DNA from: Streptomyces sp. WZ.A104
GTDB lineage: Bacteria; Actinomycetota; Actinomycetes; Streptomycetales; Streptomycetaceae
DNA: 64,000 nt
Assembly: GCF_002382885.1 (NCBI RefSeq)
Contig: NZ_NWVL01000019.1
Location: forward strand, 47,895-111,894
Direction of reading: 5' to 3'
The number at the start of each line of letters is the position of its first letter. Within the stretch, counting starts at the first letter, position 1. The notes below the pieces were generated by a model. That model did not search any database, was not told where the DNA came from, and saw only the letters and a list, made by a program, of their open reading frames with translations. Shown here one piece after another: positions 61,495-64,000 of the stretch. The position numbers were made by a program, and so were the translations under genes.

Positions 61495-61554
61495 TCAGCG
61501 GGAGAGACGAGGCGCGGAAGAGCGGTTGGTACTGCACGGTCGACTTGGATCCAT
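61495..61554 (-). CDS. Possible leader peptide ORF upstream of corA
   Basis: A 19-codon frame starts at ATG 61554 with a very strong ribosome site (GGAGGAGGTGGGGA) upstream, and ends at TGA 61495, about 260 bases before the corA start. It reads MDPSRPCSTNRSSAPRLSR: three prolines, one Cys and many Ser/Arg. A leader peptide that controls corA is possible, but the strong purine tract could also be chance. No homologue is known to me. Confidence 0.35.
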   Translation of the reverse strand: MDPSRPCSTNRSSAPRLSR

Positions 61555-61717
61555 GGCAGTCCCCACCTCCTCCGGCCGGTCCCCCGTGGGGGACGACGTG
61601 TCGTCGGGACAAAGAGAACAACGCTTCTGCGTGCTGTCCCGACCGGCGCCCACGCTATCAGCCGCCCAAGGGCCAATCCCGTACTTTGCCCATCCGTACG
61701 CGATCTATGCTCGCGGT

Positions 61718-62302
61718 ATGGCAGAAATTCTCGCTCTGGTCGAGGCCCGGCTCCGTTCCGCCCTCGGGGAACCGGACGCCCGTGCCGATGTGACGTTCCT
61801 CGGCACGGACCGCATCGAGGTGCTGCGCTTCCTCGACGGCGATGTGGTGCGCTACGCGACGCTCGGCATGTCGGGGCAGCCGATGGCCGACCCCACCTCA
61901 CCGCTCGCCGACCCGGTGAAGGGCCCCCGCGCCGAGCTGATCCTGTCGGTACGCGGCGGACTGGCCGACACCGACCAGGTGCTGCGCCCGCTCGCCGTAC
62001 TGGCCGCCTCCCCGCAGGTCGAGGGGTTGATCGTGGCCGCGGGCGCCTCGCTGGACCTGGGCGAGCCGCTGTGGCCCGGGGCGCCGTTCACCTCGGTGCT
62101 CGTGGCGGAGTCCGGCGGCCTGGTGGAGGACCTGGAGCTGGACGAGCCGATGGACCCGGTGTGCTTCCTGCCGCTGCTGCCGATGACGCACAACGAGGCC
62201 GCCTGGAAGCGGGTGCGCGGTGCGCAGGAGCTCCAGGAGCGGTGGCTCGCGCACGGGACGGACCTGCGGGACCCGCTGCGTACGTCGGTGGCCTTGGACT
62301 AA
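61718..62302 (+). CDS. Suppressor-of-fused (SUFU) domain protein
   Basis: This 194-residue soluble protein starts at ATG 61718; TGCTCGCGGT precedes it with no strong ribosome site. The sequence VRYATLGMSGQPMADPTSPL and the late block VCFLPLLPMTHNEAAWKRVR match bacterial SUFU-domain proteins, a fold often found in immunity proteins of contact-dependent toxins but also in stand-alone genes such as this. There is no toxin gene beside it. Function unknown. Confidence 0.85.
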   Translation: MAEILALVEARLRSALGEPDARADVTFLGTDRIEVLRFLDGDVVRYATLGMSGQPMADPTSPLADPVKGPRAELILSVRGGLADTDQVLRPLAVLAASPQVEGLIVAAGASLDLGEPLWPGAPFTSVLVAESGGLVEDLELDEPMDPVCFLPLLPMTHNEAAWKRVRGAQELQERWLAHGTDLRDPLRTSVALD

Positions 62303-62410
62303 GGGCCTGCCGTTTGCGCCCGGGGTGGGGATTGCGCGGTTCCCACTCCCCGCCTGCGATCGGGTGATCGTCCTTGACGCGAGGACCGGCGGAGAGGACC
62401 GTGGGTCCCT

Positions 62411-63085
62411 ATGAGGGGCGAACCCAGTTGCCCGAAGTGCGGTGGCCGGGTCAGGGCGCCCGGTCTCTTCGCCGACGCCTGGCAGTGCTCCGTGCACGGC
62501 CAGGTCCATCCGATGCAGCCGGTCATCCCGCCGAGCGTCGAGGCGCTCGGCGTCGTGGTGCACCGGGCGCAGGTCCCCGTCTGGATGCCCTGGCCGCTCC
62601 CCGTGGGCTGGCTCTTCACCGGTGTGGCCAGCGTGGGCGACGACCGCAGCGGCGGCCGCGCCAGCGCCGTGGCCTGCTCGGGGCCCGGACCGCTCGGCGG
62701 AATGGGTGAGCTGCTGCTCGTCGCCGAGGAGCTGGGCGTCGGACTCGGCGCGCGGTACGCGGGCATCGACGGACCGGACCCCGGCCCCCATCTGAACGTC
62801 GACTCCGCCCCCGACGCCAAGGTGCACGCCGCGGGCCGCCCCACCCCCCTCTGGCACGTCAGGAACGCCCCGGAGGACCGCGCCGTCTTCGCGGGCGAGG
62901 CGCGGGGGCTGTGGCTGTGGGCGATCCTGTGGCCCGAGCAGTCGGGGCTGCTCATGTACGACGAGCTGGTGCTGACCGATCTGCGGGACGCCGGGGGAGA
63001 GGTGGACCTCGTCCCGTGCGGAGCACTCACCCCCCGACTGCTCAGCGCGCCCGAGATCCCGCCCCGGCAGACGGGCGAGCGGTAG
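62411..63085 (+). CDS. DUF6758-like zinc-ribbon protein
   Basis: This 224-residue protein starts at ATG 62411. It begins MRGEPSCPKCGGRVRAPGLF; a zinc ribbon could form from CPKCGG with Cys26 and His29 of WQCSVHG. The rest (VPVWMPWPLPVGWLFTGVAS, AVACSGPGPLGGMGELLLVA, LWLWAILWPEQSGLLMYDEL) is highly conserved in Streptomyces as far as I recall and has been labelled DUF6758. Function unknown. A PHP gene follows 131 bases later on the same strand. Confidence 0.85.
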   Translation: MRGEPSCPKCGGRVRAPGLFADAWQCSVHGQVHPMQPVIPPSVEALGVVVHRAQVPVWMPWPLPVGWLFTGVASVGDDRSGGRASAVACSGPGPLGGMGELLLVAEELGVGLGARYAGIDGPDPGPHLNVDSAPDAKVHAAGRPTPLWHVRNAPEDRAVFAGEARGLWLWAILWPEQSGLLMYDELVLTDLRDAGGEVDLVPCGALTPRLLSAPEIPPRQTGER

Positions 63086-63216
63086 GGGCGGGGCCCGGCG
63101 CGGCGCTCAGGTGCCCCTGCCCGGCCGAGGCGCGTTCCGCGCGGCCGGAGGGGAGGCGGGCGGCGGTTATCCTTGAGCGGTCCCCCGTCCGCCCACGAGC
63201 CCTGGAGCCAGCCGTC

Positions 63217-64000
63217 GTGCGTATCGACCTGCACACCCACTCCACCGCGTCGGACGGCACGGACACCCCCGCCGAGCTGGTCGCGAACGCGGCCGCCGCG
63301 GGCCTGGACGTCGTCGCGCTCACCGACCACGACACCGTCGGCGGCCACAAGCAGGCCATCGACGCGCTGCCCGGGGGCCTCACCCTCGTCACCGGCGCCG
63401 AGCTCTCCTGCCGCGTCGACGGCGTGGGCATGCACATGCTGGCGTACCTCTTCGACCCCGCCGAACCCGAGCTGGAGCGCGAGCGCGAGCTCGTCCGCGA
63501 CGACCGGGTGCCGCGCGCCCAGGAGATGGTCCGCAAGCTCCGCGCCCTCGACGTCCCGGTCACCTGGGAGCAGGTCGCCCGGATCGCCGGGGACGGCTCG
63601 GTCGGCCGCCCGCACGTCGCCGCGGCCCTCGTCGAACTGGGCGTCGTGGATACCGTCTCCGACGCCTTCACGCCCGACTGGCTGGGCAACGGCGGACGGG
63701 CCTACGCCGAGAAGCACGAGCTCGACCCGTTCGAGGCCGTCCGTCTGGTGAAGGCGGCGGGCGGGGTCACCGTCTTCGCCCACCCGGCCGCCGTGAAACG
63801 GGGCGAGGTGGTCCCCGAGACCACGATCGCCGCGCTCGCCGCCGCGGGCCTCGACGGCATAGAGGTCGACCACATGGACCACGACGAGCCCACCCGGGCC
63901 CGGCTGCGCGGCCTCGCCCGCGAGCTGGGGCTGCTGGCGACCGGCTCCAGCGACTACCACGGCAGCCGCAAGTCCGTACGGCTCGGCGAATACACCACCG
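63217..64000 (+). CDS. PHP-domain phosphoesterase, 3' end cut by window
   Basis: The GTG at 63217 opens VRIDLHTHSTASDGTDTPAE, the standard PHP start with metal ligands HTHS; TDHDTVGG follows near residue 41. Later ligands are in AELSCRVDG, VFAHPAAVK and the GSSDYHGSRK block near the window end. About 261 codons are visible and the usual length is about 285, so little is missing. The family includes 3',5'-nucleoside bisphosphate phosphatases and the RNase AM/TrpH type, which are likely activities; the true substrate is not shown. Confidence 0.92.
   Translation, partial: MRIDLHTHSTASDGTDTPAELVANAAAAGLDVVALTDHDTVGGHKQAIDALPGGLTLVTGAELSCRVDGVGMHMLAYLFDPAEPELERERELVRDDRVPRAQEMVRKLRALDVPVTWEQVARIAGDGSVGRPHVAAALVELGVVDTVSDAFTPDWLGNGGRAYAEKHELDPFEAVRLVKAAGGVTVFAHPAAVKRGEVVPETTIAALAAAGLDGIEVDHMDHDEPTRARLRGLARELGLLATGSSDYHGSRKSVRLGEYTT

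Larger units (their letters stand above)
61233..61717. other. 485-bp region between corA and SUFU-domain gene
   Basis: This divergent region carries the corA leader (with the small ORF at 61495-61554 and the 21-bp repeats at 61382-61444) and the promoter of the SUFU-domain gene. I do not see a standard Mg2+ riboswitch (M-box) core. Confidence 0.5.

Noticed and set aside
61346..61621. 91-codon minus-strand frame in the corA leader with VRTTPP repeats
   Set aside because: It needs a TTG start without a ribosome site; the peptide repeat is simply the 21-bp DNA repeat read through.
61233..61717. Mg2+ riboswitch (M-box) ahead of corA
   Set aside because: No conserved M-box core could be recognised by eye; a covariance-model search would be needed to exclude it fully.

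Overview
The window is high-GC actinobacterial chromosome with Streptomyces codon use, many GTG and a few TTG starts, T-poor hairpin terminators and typical Streptomyces genes (mshB, a SapB/AmfS-type lanthipeptide cluster). From memory, the gene order matches the S. coelicolor SCO5110-SCO5160 area, where bldK and mshB lie. An amf cluster only a few genes from bldK-like operons, and a precursor closer to AmfS than to RamS, point to the S. griseus clade. The species cannot be fixed from sequence alone.

Region by region. 1-1.2 kb: 3' part of a YwqG-like (possible immunity) gene on the minus strand, with a short C-terminal scrap of another protein just upstream. 1.5-6.3 kb: a solitary family-5 solute-binding lipoprotein with a large Lys/Glu insert, then typA. 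6.9-12.7 kb and 15.4-21.2 kb: two paralogous five-gene oligopeptide ABC importer operons (binding protein, two permeases, two ATPases), each with a hairpin after the binding-protein gene. Between them is a 2.7 kb accessory patch: a 36-bp perfect inverted repeat, two unrecognised exported proteins in lower-GC DNA, and decayed IS5-type and IS1380-type transposases. 21.4-30.6 kb: membrane protein, S9 peptidase, mshB (mycothiol), DUF6113-like protein, a peptidoglycan-binding-domain protein, DUF4265 protein and a broken HTH regulator. 30.8-38.0 kb: the complete amf cluster, amfT-amfS-amfB-amfA with convergent amfR, which carries a TTA codon. 38.2-49.2 kb: SirB1-like protein, GNAT, seven-iron ferredoxin, dapC, secreted repeat protein, lysozyme-like membrane protein, dapE, LOG-family protein, folP2-like gene, DivIVA-like protein, tag, crotonase and DUF3117. 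49.3-61.2 kb: O-methyltransferase, sigE, zinc-finger anti-sigma factor, htrA, tatB, mrp, DUF1003, MgtE-N/CBS protein, a lipoprotein and corA, in nearly the order of Mycobacterium tuberculosis Rv1220c-Rv1239c. 61.7-64.0 kb: SUFU-domain protein, DUF6758-like protein and a PHP phosphoesterase cut by the window end.

How the genes fit together. Extracellular peptides dominate the first 38 kb: three binding proteins and two full importers bring peptides in, an S9 peptidase could trim them, and the amf genes make and export a morphogenetic class III lanthipeptide. The second half is conserved actinobacterial housekeeping: lysine/diaminopimelate synthesis, DNA repair, an envelope-stress sigma system with its protease and Tat component, Fe-S assembly and Mg2+ handling.

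I see no CRISPR array, rRNA, tRNA or intact mobile element. I did not find a clearly new system. The most promising uncharacterised material is the pair of exported proteins between the two importer operons, the possible link of the S9 peptidase to AmfS maturation, and a small leader ORF ahead of corA.
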